Source of the DNA: JANRIZ01 sp033764445
GTDB lineage: Bacteria > Verrucomicrobiota > Verrucomicrobiia > JAWXBN01
Assembly (NCBI GenBank): GCA_033764445.1
Contig: JANRIZ010000138.1
Location: 1-20,092, forward strand
Direction of reading: 5' to 3'
DNA: 20,092 nucleotides
Shown: positions 6,931 to 15,318 of the stretch, piece after piece
Numbering within the stretch: position 1 is the first letter of the stretch
How the letters are laid out: every line of letters begins with the position of its first letter
Translations under genes and position numbers: made by a program
Notes under the pieces: model-generated
What the model saw: the letters and a program-made list of their open reading frames with translations, nothing else
Told to the model about the DNA's origin: nothing
The model's database searches: none

Positions 6931-9480
6931 ATGTTCACCATTGTTCCGACGCGTTTGCGGCCAACCTTTTTTTTCGCCGCTCATTTATCCGTATCAACAG
7001 GTCTGGCCATTCTCCTCTCCATGCTCCTGGGGGGATGCCAAAAAAAACCGCCGGAAACCACCTCAAAACCAGACCAATCCTCCACGGCGACGGAAGCCCC
7101 GAAGGCCAAAGCGGACATCGCCGATCACAATAAAATGAACCTGTCCTTTCCCGCAGGGCATGAAATTTTCACCGTCGTTGTGGACGATGCCAACGGAATG
7201 CGGGTCCGTAACCTGATTTCCATGGGGACCATCGCCAACCATTCACCCCAGGTGGAAAAGGACGGACGACAGAAAATCGCCGTTTCCTGGGATGGGAAGG
7301 ACGATGCAGGGAAACCCGTGACGGCGGGACGGTACAAGATTCGCGGCATCTCCATGCCCCGGGCCAAGGCCACCCTCGACTACACATGGTACAATCCCGG
7401 CAATCCGCCCTGGGAGGGTTATCCCACCAGCGGCTGGGGAGCCAACCATACCGGTCCGACCGGGGTTGCCTGTGCGTATGACAAACCCGAGGCCCCCATC
7501 CAGACGATGGTTTCGGCCCAGATCACCGAGGGGGGATCGGCCGTGTTCGGTCTCAACGCCAAACTTGATAAAATCTATTCCTTTGTGCGTACCGGAGCGG
7601 GATCCACCGATGTGGAATACTACGGGGGGGACTACTATATGTCCCTGACCTGGCACAATGTCATCATGAAAGTGACCGCCGCCGGGGAAAAAAGCAACGG
7701 GTTCCAAAGGCCTGCCGGTGTTGTCCACGAAATCAAACTCGAAGGCACCGGGACGGACCTGGCGGTCTCCGCGGGGAAAATCGCCGTCAAAATCACCCCG
7801 CCCGACGGGGCCAAGGAAAAACACAAGATTGTGTTTCTGGAGCGTGAGGGTGGAAAAAAACAGGCGGAGGTGGATCTGACCGATGAAAACCTGCATGTGC
7901 ATTCACCAGTCTATCTCGAATTTGACCCACAGGAGAACCTTTACGTGTCGATGCCCTCGGGCTTTTATGTGATTGCCGAGGATGGCACCCGCAAAAAAGT
8001 GACCCCGGAGGGGTTGGGCAAGGCAGGCCCCTTTCACATTGATGCCCGGGGCCGTTTTTACATCATGGACATGGGTCCGGACCGGCAGATCAAGGTGTAC
8101 GATCCCTCCTTCAAACCGCTCTATACTGTCGGTACCAAGGGTGGACAGCAGGGGCTGGAGTATGACAAGGCCGCCACACAGATGGCCACCCGTGGAATCG
8201 CCACCGATGCCGCCGGCAACCTCTGGACCACCGAGAACGACCACCCGCGCCGCCAGGTTCTCTGGGATTCCAACGGGAAATTTGTCAGGCACTTTGTCGG
8301 CAACACCGGGTATGGGGCCGCCCACATGGCCGGGCATGAGCAGGATGAAAAAATTGCGACCGGTTTCGGGATGCTCTACAACATCGACCCCACGCAGGCG
8401 AAAACCGGCGAGCCCTGGCGATTCCTGACCTCGGGCCCGAAAAAGGATTCACCTTTCCTGATCCATCCCTCCAGCGCAGGATTCACGCGGGGCACCCTCT
8501 ACCGTTCCAATGCCTCGGGCAAAATGCGGGAGTATTACCTGGAGTGCCATCCGGACATCCTGGAAGGCACCCTCCAGATTTTTGTGGAAAAGGACGGGGA
8601 TTACCGCCCGGTGGCGGCCTTTCAAAATGCGGGTGGAAAAATTCCGGGTTTTCCGACGGCTCCAGCGGGTTCGACCCAAATCTGGACCGATGCCAATGCC
8701 GATGAGTTGATCCAGGCCACCGAGGTGCTGACTGTTCCCAATCCGGCCCCGCCGGGAAAGGCCTGGCTGGGAGGGGGGAATTTCTGGGGTTGGAATGCCC
8801 TCATGTTGGAGGATTTTACAATCGCCCTGGGGGGAAAAATATTCAAACCGGCCAGATTCACCGAGGATGGGGCGCCCGTGTACGATCCTGCCACGGCCAC
8901 CCCCATGCAATCCCAACTGGACAACTCCTATCCCATGGGCTGGACAAAAGTCGGCAAACATTTTGTCGGGATGCGCCACGGGGAGACGGTCTTCCACGGT
9001 CACCATGTGGTCGTCGATCAAAAGGGCAAACTCGTTTCCCAGTTCCCGTTTGACGGACTGACCGTGCAGGGTTCGATGAAGACGCCAATGCCGCCTCCCG
9101 GAAAAACCACGGGCGAGGTGGTCATTGCCGGATCTGTCAATCTGGGACCCGAGATCGGCTCCGTGTATGCCTGGCATGGCAATTACGGTCAGGCTTTTGT
9201 GTTTACCGAGGACGGCCTTTTTCTGACCTCCCTCTTCAAGGATGTCCGCGACAACCCCGCCGGTCCGGGTGAGACACTGGTCAAGGGGGCCGATTGGACG
9301 GGGGTGACCATGCAGCAGGAGTCCTTTGGCTGCTGGTTTGGCAAACAGAATGACGGGAAAATCCGCTATCTGTTCGGACAAAATGCCGCGCTGGTGACTG
9401 AAATCCACAATCTGGAGAAGGCCGCACGGTTCGATGCCGGATGGGTGGATTGGACTCCTCCGGCCCCGCCCAAACCCTGA
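6931..9480 (+). CDS. Large lipoprotein with FlgD-like Ig fold and beta-propeller-like region, function unknown
   Basis: The 849-residue product has a lipoprotein signal. After a positive N-terminus a hydrophobic stretch (about residues 13-35) ends in LLGGC, so Cys36 is the likely lipidated residue. A low-complexity linker rich in Lys, Pro, Thr and Ser (37-62) follows. Residues 68-140 resemble the FlgD-type Ig fold (VSWDGKDDAGKPVTAGRYKIRG). The remainder has recurring strand patterns with lines such as EFDPQENLYVSMPSG, HIDARGRFYIMDMG and IATDAAGNLWTTEND, typical of NHL-type beta-propellers. I recognise no catalytic motif. Probable location is the outer membrane or periplasm. It starts 123 bp from divergent nadB and ends 131 bp before uvrA, so it seems to be a single-gene unit. 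Similar propeller lipoproteins are common in PVC bacteria; that is general knowledge, not a database result. Confidence 0.85.
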   Translation: MFTIVPTRLRPTFFFAAHLSVSTGLAILLSMLLGGCQKKPPETTSKPDQSSTATEAPKAKADIADHNKMNLSFPAGHEIFTVVVDDANGMRVRNLISMGTIANHSPQVEKDGRQKIAVSWDGKDDAGKPVTAGRYKIRGISMPRAKATLDYTWYNPGNPPWEGYPTSGWGANHTGPTGVACAYDKPEAPIQTMVSAQITEGGSAVFGLNAKLDKIYSFVRTGAGSTDVEYYGGDYYMSLTWHNVIMKVTAAGEKSNGFQRPAGVVHEIKLEGTGTDLAVSAGKIAVKITPPDGAKEKHKIVFLEREGGKKQAEVDLTDENLHVHSPVYLEFDPQENLYVSMPSGFYVIAEDGTRKKVTPEGLGKAGPFHIDARGRFYIMDMGPDRQIKVYDPSFKPLYTVGTKGGQQGLEYDKAATQMATRGIATDAAGNLWTTENDHPRRQVLWDSNGKFVRHFVGNTGYGAAHMAGHEQDEKIATGFGMLYNIDPTQAKTGEPWRFLTSGPKKDSPFLIHPSSAGFTRGTLYRSNASGKMREYYLECHPDILEGTLQIFVEKDGDYRPVAAFQNAGGKIPGFPTAPAGSTQIWTDANADELIQATEVLTVPNPAPPGKAWLGGGNFWGWNALMLEDFTIALGGKIFKPARFTEDGAPVYDPATATPMQSQLDNSYPMGWTKVGKHFVGMRHGETVFHGHHVVVDQKGKLVSQFPFDGLTVQGSMKTPMPPPGKTTGEVVIAGSVNLGPEIGSVYAWHGNYGQAFVFTEDGLFLTSLFKDVRDNPAGPGETLVKGADWTGVTMQQESFGCWFGKQNDGKIRYLFGQNAALVTEIHNLEKAARFDAGWVDWTPPAPPKP

Positions 9481-9611
9481 ACCGGCAGGGGCAAATCCCC
9501 CCCCGATCCTTCCACCGGTGTCCGCGGCCCTTTCAACGCCATGCGAATTTCTCTCGCCAATCGGGTTGTTTTCCCATAAGAACCGTCGATTGCTCAAATC
9601 CCGGAATTTGC

Positions 9612-12530
9612 ATGTCCAAGCAATTTCTCATCGTCAGAGGAGCGAAGGTTCACAACCTCAAGAACGTCAGTGTCTCGATTCCCCGGGACAGACTGACGGT
9701 CATCACCGGGCTTTCCGGATCGGGCAAGTCCTCCCTGGCCTTTGACACGATCTTTGCCGAGGGTCAGCGCAAATATGTCGAGAGTCTGTCCACCTACGCC
9801 CGGCAGTTTCTGGACCTGATGGAGAAACCCGACGTCGAGCAGATTGAGGGATTGTCCCCGGCCATTGCCATTGAGCAGCGCAATGCCGCCAGCAATCCGC
9901 GGTCGATCATCGCCACGACCACCGAGATTTACGATTTTCTGCGCCTGCTTTTTGCCCATGTCGGCAAACCCCACTGTCCCCACTGTGCGGCGGCCCTGGA
10001 GAGGATGAGTGTCTCCCAGATCGTCGAACATCTCATGGTCCGCGAGCTGGGCAGACGGGTGATGCTGCTGGCCCCCCTGGTGCGCGGGGAAAAGGGGGAG
10101 TTCCGCGACGTGTTTGAAAAGATCAAAAAGGAGGGATACGTCCGGATGCGCGTCAACGGGGAGATTCTGGATGCGACAGGCGACCGGCCCAAACTGCTCA
10201 AGACCCGGAAAAGCGACATCGAGGTGGTGGTCGACCGTCTGGTCATCGAGGACAAGCTTCGTCCGCGCATTGCCGATTCCGTCGAGCAGGCTCTCAAACT
10301 CGGCAGTGGCACGATGATTCTCCTGCGTGAGGAGGTCCGGCCCGATGGGACAAGCAAATGGAAGGAAAAGGTTTTCAGCGAAAATTTCGCCTGCCCCTCG
10401 CACGGACCCGTCGAAATCCAGATGTCGCCGGGTCTGTTCTCCTTCAACAACCCCCAGGGCGCCTGTCCGGAGTGCGCGGGTTTGGGCACCAAAATGGTGT
10501 ATGACGAGGCCCTGATTGTCCCGGACATGTCCCTGCCTGCGGGCGAGGGGGCCATTGCGCCGTGGTCCCGGGGCAGCAAGGCGTCCCAGGCCTTTTTCCA
10601 GAACCTGCTGGTGGCGGTGCTGGAACATTACGGTCTTTCGGCCAGGGTCCCCTACAAGGACCTCCCGGCGGAGGTGCGCCAGGTGCTCATGCACGGGTCG
10701 GCCGGCCGGAAGATGCGTTTCAAACTTTTCAAACAGGGCCGGTTCGTCGAGTACGAAAAGGAATTTGAGGGGGTCATTGCCGGGCTGGAACGCAAGCGCG
10801 ACGAGGCCAAGAGTCCGCAGGCCCGCTCCCGCATGGAGGACTTCATGAACCGGCTTCCGTGCCCCTCCTGCGGGGGCAAACGTCTCAAAAAGGAGGTGCT
10901 CTCGGTGAAGGTGGCCGCAAAAAGCATCACGGACCTGACGGCCCTTTCCGTGGATGAGGCGATTGTTTTTTTTCAGAACATCTCCCTCTCGGCCATGGAC
11001 TCGGTCATTGCCGAGCCGGTCCTCAAGGAGGTGGTCTCCCGTCTGGTTTTTCTCAAGAATGTGGGGCTCGATTACCTCTCCCTGGACCGGGAAAATGCCA
11101 CCCTCTCCGGCGGGGAGGCCCAGCGCATCCGTCTGGCCACCCAGATCGGGGCGGGATTGGTGGGGGTGCTCTACGTCCTGGACGAACCCAGCATCGGCCT
11201 CCACCAGAGGGACAATGAACGGCTGATCAAGACCCTGGAGGGCCTGCGCGATCTGGGCAACACGGTTATTGTTGTCGAGCACGACGAGGATACCATCCGC
11301 CGTGCGGATTATGTCGTGGACCTCGGACCGCGGGCGGGGATTCTGGGAGGGGAGGTGGTCGCGGCCGGAACCCTTGAGGTGGTGCTGCGCACGGACCGGT
11401 CACTCACCGGGGCCTATCTGCGCGGGGACATGAGTGTGGCCGTCCCCAAACGCCGCAAGCGGCCCTTCATCGGCTGGCTCGAGGTTCAGAATGCCGTCGA
11501 AAACAATCTCCGCAGTGTGACGGCCCGGTTTCCCCTGGGCCTGTTTACCTGCGTGACCGGGGTCTCGGGTTCCGGGAAAAGCACGCTGGTCATGGACATC
11601 CTCTGCCGGGCCATGTTCAAAAAACTCTACGGCTCAAAGGAGATGCCCGGCAGACACGAGGCGATCCGCGGAGCGGATGAGCTGGACAAGGTCATTGTCA
11701 TCGACCAGTCCCCCATCGGACGCACACCGCGCTCCAATCCCGCCACCTACACGGGCATGTTCAACGAGATCCGCGAACTCTTTGCGCAGCTGCCCTCGGC
11801 AAAGGTCCGCGGATACAATGCCGGACGCTTCAGCTTCAACCTCAAGGGCGGACGCTGTGAGGCGTGCGAGGGGGACGGGGTCAAAAAAATCGAGATGCAT
11901 TTTCTGCCCGATGTGTATGTCACCTGCGAGGTGTGTCACGGACACCGCTACAACCGGGAAACCCTCGAGATCACCTACAAGGGCAAAAACATCTCCGACG
12001 TGCTGGAGATCACCGTCGATGAGGCGGTCACCTTTTTCCGGAACATTCCCCACATCCACGACACCTGCCTGTCCCTCTCCGAGGTGGGGCTTGGCTACAT
12101 CCGACTGGGTCAGCCGGCCACGGAAATTTCCGGCGGGGAGGCCCAGCGTGTCAAACTGGCCACGGAACTCGCCAAAAAAAGCACCGGACGGACCCTCTAC
12201 ATTTTCGACGAACCCACCACCGGCCTGCATTTTGCGGATGTGGACAAATTGCTGGAGGTCTTCATGAAACTGCGCGATGCGGGCAATACGCTCATTGTCA
12301 TCGAGCACAACCTGGATGTCATCAAAACCGCCGATTGGATCATTGACATGGGTCCGGAGGGTGGCTCGGGTGGGGGACAGATTGTCTTTGCAGGCACCCC
12401 CGAGGAGATTTTGCAGTGTGAAGCCTCGCACACGGGCCGATTCCTTGCCCCCTATCTCGACCCCGCCCGGCGCCGCATTCCGGTGGCCGTCGAACAGCAG
12501 CTGGCCCTGACAGATCCGCCCGCCGGGTAG
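9612..12530 (+). CDS. uvrA: Excinuclease ABC subunit A
   Basis: This is the DNA-damage sensor ATPase of nucleotide excision repair. From ATG 9612 the product is 972 residues (E. coli 940). The frame is open back to 9441, but family similarity starts at MSKQFLIVRGAKVHNLKN. Two ABC modules are complete. The first Walker A is GLSGSGKSS (33-41), with signature LSGGEAQRIRLATQIG. The second has GVSGSGKSTLVMDIL and ISGGEAQRVKLATELAKK. Zinc module 1 is C261-x2-H264-x20-C285-x2-C288, with His where E. coli has Cys256. Zinc module 2 is the standard CxxC-x19-CxxC (RCEACEGDG ... TCEVCHGH). No clear LexA-type box or strong promoter was seen upstream. It converges on the TGT-fusion gene with only 17 bp between stop codons and no evident terminator. 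uvrC lies nearby on the other strand. Confidence 0.98.
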   Translation: MSKQFLIVRGAKVHNLKNVSVSIPRDRLTVITGLSGSGKSSLAFDTIFAEGQRKYVESLSTYARQFLDLMEKPDVEQIEGLSPAIAIEQRNAASNPRSIIATTTEIYDFLRLLFAHVGKPHCPHCAAALERMSVSQIVEHLMVRELGRRVMLLAPLVRGEKGEFRDVFEKIKKEGYVRMRVNGEILDATGDRPKLLKTRKSDIEVVVDRLVIEDKLRPRIADSVEQALKLGSGTMILLREEVRPDGTSKWKEKVFSENFACPSHGPVEIQMSPGLFSFNNPQGACPECAGLGTKMVYDEALIVPDMSLPAGEGAIAPWSRGSKASQAFFQNLLVAVLEHYGLSARVPYKDLPAEVRQVLMHGSAGRKMRFKLFKQGRFVEYEKEFEGVIAGLERKRDEAKSPQARSRMEDFMNRLPCPSCGGKRLKKEVLSVKVAAKSITDLTALSVDEAIVFFQNISLSAMDSVIAEPVLKEVVSRLVFLKNVGLDYLSLDRENATLSGGEAQRIRLATQIGAGLVGVLYVLDEPSIGLHQRDNERLIKTLEGLRDLGNTVIVVEHDEDTIRRADYVVDLGPRAGILGGEVVAAGTLEVVLRTDRSLTGAYLRGDMSVAVPKRRKRPFIGWLEVQNAVENNLRSVTARFPLGLFTCVTGVSGSGKSTLVMDILCRAMFKKLYGSKEMPGRHEAIRGADELDKVIVIDQSPIGRTPRSNPATYTGMFNEIRELFAQLPSAKVRGYNAGRFSFNLKGGRCEACEGDGVKKIEMHFLPDVYVTCEVCHGHRYNRETLEITYKGKNISDVLEITVDEAVTFFRNIPHIHDTCLSLSEVGLGYIRLGQPATEISGGEAQRVKLATELAKKSTGRTLYIFDEPTTGLHFADVDKLLEVFMKLRDAGNTLIVIEHNLDVIKTADWIIDMGPEGGSGGGQIVFAGTPEEILQCEASHTGRFLAPYLDPARRRIPVAVEQQLALTDPPAG

Positions 12531-12547
12531 GCAATCCCAAGCTGCTT

Positions 12548-14578
12548 TCAGAGACCCTGCCGGAACTGCGGATGGTCCAGGACCCTTTGGTCAAAGGCCG
12601 GACGGTCCGCCTCGGCGAGCATCACCGGCCAGCGTCCGTTGCTTTTTTGCCACAGCTCCAGCCAGCGCCAGTCGAGCAGTTCCGCGGGGTCGGCGGGCTT
12701 GAGCGAGTAGGCGGCGATCGTCTCGGCTTTCGGTCCGGTCCCCCGGCCCCGTGCGACGTAGAACCCCGCCGCCAGCAGTGTCGCCCGCACGGCCGTGGAG
12801 CTGGAATAGGTCAGCAGTTGGGCGCATTTTGCGGTGAGAAACCCATGGAGCAGCGTGAACCCCTCCGGGGACCACAGTCGGCTGTCGGTCCGGTAGGAAA
12901 ACGGATCGTAAAAAATGATGTCCGGTGCCGCCGCCCGGGAAAGCTGGGAGTGGAAATCGCCCGGGAGGAGTTCCCAGACCAGTGCGGTCTTCGGGGATTC
13001 CCACCGGTTGTGTTTGAGCAGTTCCTGGGGGGCCGTGTGGCGGACATGGGTGAAGGAGCCGCGGTGTTCGAGTGCCAGATGCAGGGCATCGAGGTCCCTT
13101 TCAAAGCTGATGAGCCGGACCCGGCGTGTGGGCTTCGGACCCTGCTCCTCCAGGGCAAGCACCACCGCCATGGCGTTGTGCCCCGCGCCCAGACCGACAT
13201 CCCAGACGACGATTTCCTCCGGACCCTCCGGTGCGAGGGCGCGTTCCACCAGCCGGGACTGTTCGAGGTAGAGAGAACGGGCCTCCTGGTCGGGTTCATT
13301 GACCGAATGCATGATTTCCCCCGAGGAAATCTGCTGGATGCTCGCATGACCCCGTTCGGATGGGCAGACCCGGTAATCGCCCCGTTCCAGCGACCAGGGT
13401 TTGTGCCGGGATTTGACCGGTTTATTGATCGGATAGGCCGGGTCGTCGGCCATCAGGACGGTTCTCCAGGTGTTGTAGAATCCGATAAAACGGTTTTCCA
13501 CAATGCTCCGGCGGATGTCGCGCATGAGATTGAGATAAAAAAAGACATTGTGGTGGGCGATCAACTGCGTGGCCAGGGGTTCGCCCGCCTTGACCAGATG
13601 GTGCAGATAGGCCCGGGAATATGCGCGGCAGGTGTGGCAGGCGCAGGCGGGGTCGAGGGTTTCATCGGCGAATTTGTATGTGCCCCGGTTCAAACGCAGA
13701 CGTCCCTGGGAAATGTAGGCCACTCCCTGTTCCGCGTGGGCGGTGGGGATGATGCAGTCGAACATGTCCACCCCGCGATGCACCGCCTCCAGCAGGTCCA
13801 GCGGGGTGCCCACCCCCATCAGATACCGGGGCAGGTCCTCGGGCAGGAGTCCGGCCACCAGGGCCGTGATGTCCTCGCGCTGGTGTTTTTCCTCCCCCAC
13901 CGCCAGTCCGCCGATGGCGAATCCGTCAAAATCCATCTGGGTGAGGGTCCGGGCACTTTCCAGGCGCAGGTCGGGATCGCAGGCGCCCTGGACGATTCCA
14001 AACAGGGACTGCGGGGAATCCCCCCGCGCGGTCAGACTGCGTGCCGCCCACCGGTGCGTGAGTTCCATCGCCTCCCGGGCGCGGGCGATTCCAACCGTCG
14101 AGGGGACACATTCATCCAGCACCATCATGATGTCGGAGCCGATGGCCCGTTGTGTGGCGATGGAGGATTCGGGACTCAGAAGAAACGTGCGGCCGTCGAT
14201 GTGGCTTTTGAATGTGGCGCCTTCCTCGGTCATTTTGCGGGCCTGCGCCAGGGAGAATATCTGGAAACCGCCCGAATCGGTCAGGACCGAGCGTGGCCAT
14301 TTCATGAATTGATGGATGCCGCCAAAATGGCTGAACACGTCCGGACCCGGACGCAGAAGCAGATGGTAGGTGTTGGCCAGAAGAATCGGGGCGTCGGCCA
14401 GGAGGAGGTCCTCCCGGCGGATGTGGCGGACGGCGGCGTGGGTTCCCACGGGCATGAAGACCGGGGTTTCGACCACATTATGCAGGGTCTGCATCCGTCC
14501 CGCCCGGGCCCGTGACGACTCCGCAGTGGCTTCCACCTGAAAGGCGAGTCGTTTGGACCGGATAGGGGCGGGTGGCAT
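12548..14578 (-). CDS. TGT-type tRNA-guanine transglycosylase fused to an MnmD-like methyltransferase
   Basis: From ATG 14578 the product has 676 residues. Residues 10-370 are a queuine/preQ1-type TGT: DSGGFQIFSL with Asp101 (Z. mobilis Asp102), Asp155 (Asp156), GGLAVGEE (223-230), nucleophile Asp274 in MFDCIIPT (Asp280), and zinc ligands Cys312, Cys314, Cys317 and His343. The PTRxAR motif after the nucleophile is PTAHAE, so Arg286 and Arg289, which contact the anticodon in Z. mobilis, are Ala280 and Glu283. Residues 400-676 resemble the Methyltransf_30/MnmD family: WDVGLGAGHNAM (SAM loop, 459-470), Glu493, YDPFS (557-561), and a late AGFYVARGRGTGPKAET. MnmD methylates nm5(s2)U34. Both halves therefore belong to wobble-base enzymes. 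The frame is open upstream to 14716, but those 46 residues fit no TGT. The actual substrates are unproven. Confidence 0.88.
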   Translation of the reverse strand: MPPAPIRSKRLAFQVEATAESSRARAGRMQTLHNVVETPVFMPVGTHAAVRHIRREDLLLADAPILLANTYHLLLRPGPDVFSHFGGIHQFMKWPRSVLTDSGGFQIFSLAQARKMTEEGATFKSHIDGRTFLLSPESSIATQRAIGSDIMMVLDECVPSTVGIARAREAMELTHRWAARSLTARGDSPQSLFGIVQGACDPDLRLESARTLTQMDFDGFAIGGLAVGEEKHQREDITALVAGLLPEDLPRYLMGVGTPLDLLEAVHRGVDMFDCIIPTAHAEQGVAYISQGRLRLNRGTYKFADETLDPACACHTCRAYSRAYLHHLVKAGEPLATQLIAHHNVFFYLNLMRDIRRSIVENRFIGFYNTWRTVLMADDPAYPINKPVKSRHKPWSLERGDYRVCPSERGHASIQQISSGEIMHSVNEPDQEARSLYLEQSRLVERALAPEGPEEIVVWDVGLGAGHNAMAVVLALEEQGPKPTRRVRLISFERDLDALHLALEHRGSFTHVRHTAPQELLKHNRWESPKTALVWELLPGDFHSQLSRAAAPDIIFYDPFSYRTDSRLWSPEGFTLLHGFLTAKCAQLLTYSSSTAVRATLLAAGFYVARGRGTGPKAETIAAYSLKPADPAELLDWRWLELWQKSNGRWPVMLAEADRPAFDQRVLDHPQFRQGL

Positions 14579-14637
14579 GATCGGACCGACTTTATAGGTC
14601 CCTCCACCAAAACCCGCGAGAAAAAACCTAGGAAGGC

Positions 14638-14673
14638 CCGCAGATGCCGCAGAAAACCGCAGATTTTGGCCGC
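14638..14673. repeat. Short CCGCAGA word array
   Basis: CCGCAGA occurs at 14638, 14647 and 14657, and a CCGCAAA variant at 14670. Steps are 9, 10 and 13 bp, roughly one helical turn each. It lies upstream of the TGT-fusion gene. It is too short and irregular for a CRISPR. Confidence 0.6.
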
Positions 14674-14705
14674 AAAAATTCACAAAAAACACAAAGGGGA
14701 TGGGG

Positions 14706-14739
14706 AAATGTCTCATTTCTCATGGCTAATGACTATGGG
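14706..14739 (+). repeat. Imperfect flanking repeat, left arm
   Basis: It begins with AAATGTCTCATTTC, whose core is the palindrome GAAATG-N3-CATTTC (14705-14719). It matches 15580-15613 at 26 of 34 positions in the same orientation. The pair brackets the vapBC module. Confidence 0.55.
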
Positions 14740-14904
14740 CCCTTCCGCTCGCCCAACGCACAACACACAAAAGAATTGTTACAACAGCGGATATCACGGA
14801 TTTTTCAGATACCGGGAACCCGGAGGATGGCTCTCACCAAGAACACAAAAGGTGTGCTGAAAACCCCCAATATGATCCTGAATATTTTTCCAGTGAAATT
14901 GAAA

Positions 14905-15318
14905 TCAAGGGGATGTCTGAGGCCATAGAAGGAGTGAGAGACCTGTCACATGCTCGAAGTGCTTGTCCGTGGTAGCCAGTGGAAGATTTGATTGGATGGC
15001 CGAGGCGGCAATCCATATATCATTTTGTGGAATGGGTGTGCCAGACTTGGCAAGCTGGGCAGAAATGCGTCCGTACAACTCAGGCGTGGATTCGTCTGGG
15101 AGCAGTACATCAACAGCCTCCAGAAAAAGAGTGATCTGTTGGAGATTTTTTTCCGGTTGTGATGATCGGAATGCGCCCGAGTAAAGTTCTGCCAAAGCGA
15201 CATGTGGTAGATAAATCTCCTTGAACAAGGAAAGTTTTGATGTGAAAGCATTGCCATCGCGAAAATGACGGACAACTATGCTTGTTTCCAAAAGGACGCT
15301 GTTTTCAGAAGTCGCCAT
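14905..15318 (-). CDS. vapC: PIN-domain toxin, VapC family
   Basis: A 137-residue PIN-domain ribonuclease, the toxin half of a type II toxin-antitoxin pair. The start at 15318 overlaps the antitoxin end by 14 bp, giving a normal VapC N-terminus; the frame is open 19 codons further upstream, inside the antitoxin gene. The metal-binding acidic positions are Glu11 (in LLETSIVV), Glu44 (AELYSGA), Asp100 (QNDIWIAA) and Asp118 (TTDKHF). The first is normally Asp (LLDTN/S), so this is a conservative Asp-to-Glu change at a catalytic site. Length is typical. The gene is AT-richer than neighbouring housekeeping genes. VapC toxins cleave tRNA or rRNA in known cases; the target here is unknown. Confidence 0.9.
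   Translation of the reverse strand: MATSENSVLLETSIVVRHFRDGNAFTSKLSLFKEIYLPHVALAELYSGAFRSSQPEKNLQQITLFLEAVDVLLPDESTPELYGRISAQLAKSGTPIPQNDIWIAASAIQSNLPLATTDKHFEHVTGLSLLLWPQTSP

Larger units (their letters stand above)
14579..14904. other. 326-bp gene-free spacer with dispersed-repeat-like words
   Basis: No credible gene lies here. The stretch holds three CCGCAGA words at 9-10 bp spacing (14638-14663), CACAAAAAACACAAAGG-like and ACCAAGAACACAAAAGG-like words (14681-14696 and 14836-14852), a GGATATCACGGATTTTTCAGAT stretch split across 14789-14810, and one arm of an imperfect 34-bp repeat (14706-14739). A TATAAA box on the minus strand (14596-14591) lies 12 nt before the TGT-fusion start, without a matching -35. 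Such word-like AT-rich relics often mark decayed dispersed repeats. Confidence 0.55.

Noticed and set aside
9441..9611. 57-codon N-terminal extension of uvrA
   Set aside because: It overlaps the end of the lipoprotein gene and has no similarity to UvrA, whose N-terminus is recognisable from 9612.
12572..14515. Long open frame (647 codons) antisense to the TGT fusion
   Set aside because: The minus-strand frame carries all TGT and methyltransferase motifs. The antisense product has no domain and is Gly/Gln/His-rich, typical of a GC shadow.
14638..14673. CRISPR-like short repeats
   Set aside because: The words are 7 nt with 2-6 nt between them and are irregular. There are no spacers and no cas genes in the window.
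14579..14716. 46-codon N-terminal extension of the TGT fusion
   Set aside because: The translated stretch does not fit TGT, and it covers repeat-like spacer sequence. The ATG at 14578 gives a normal TGT N-terminus.
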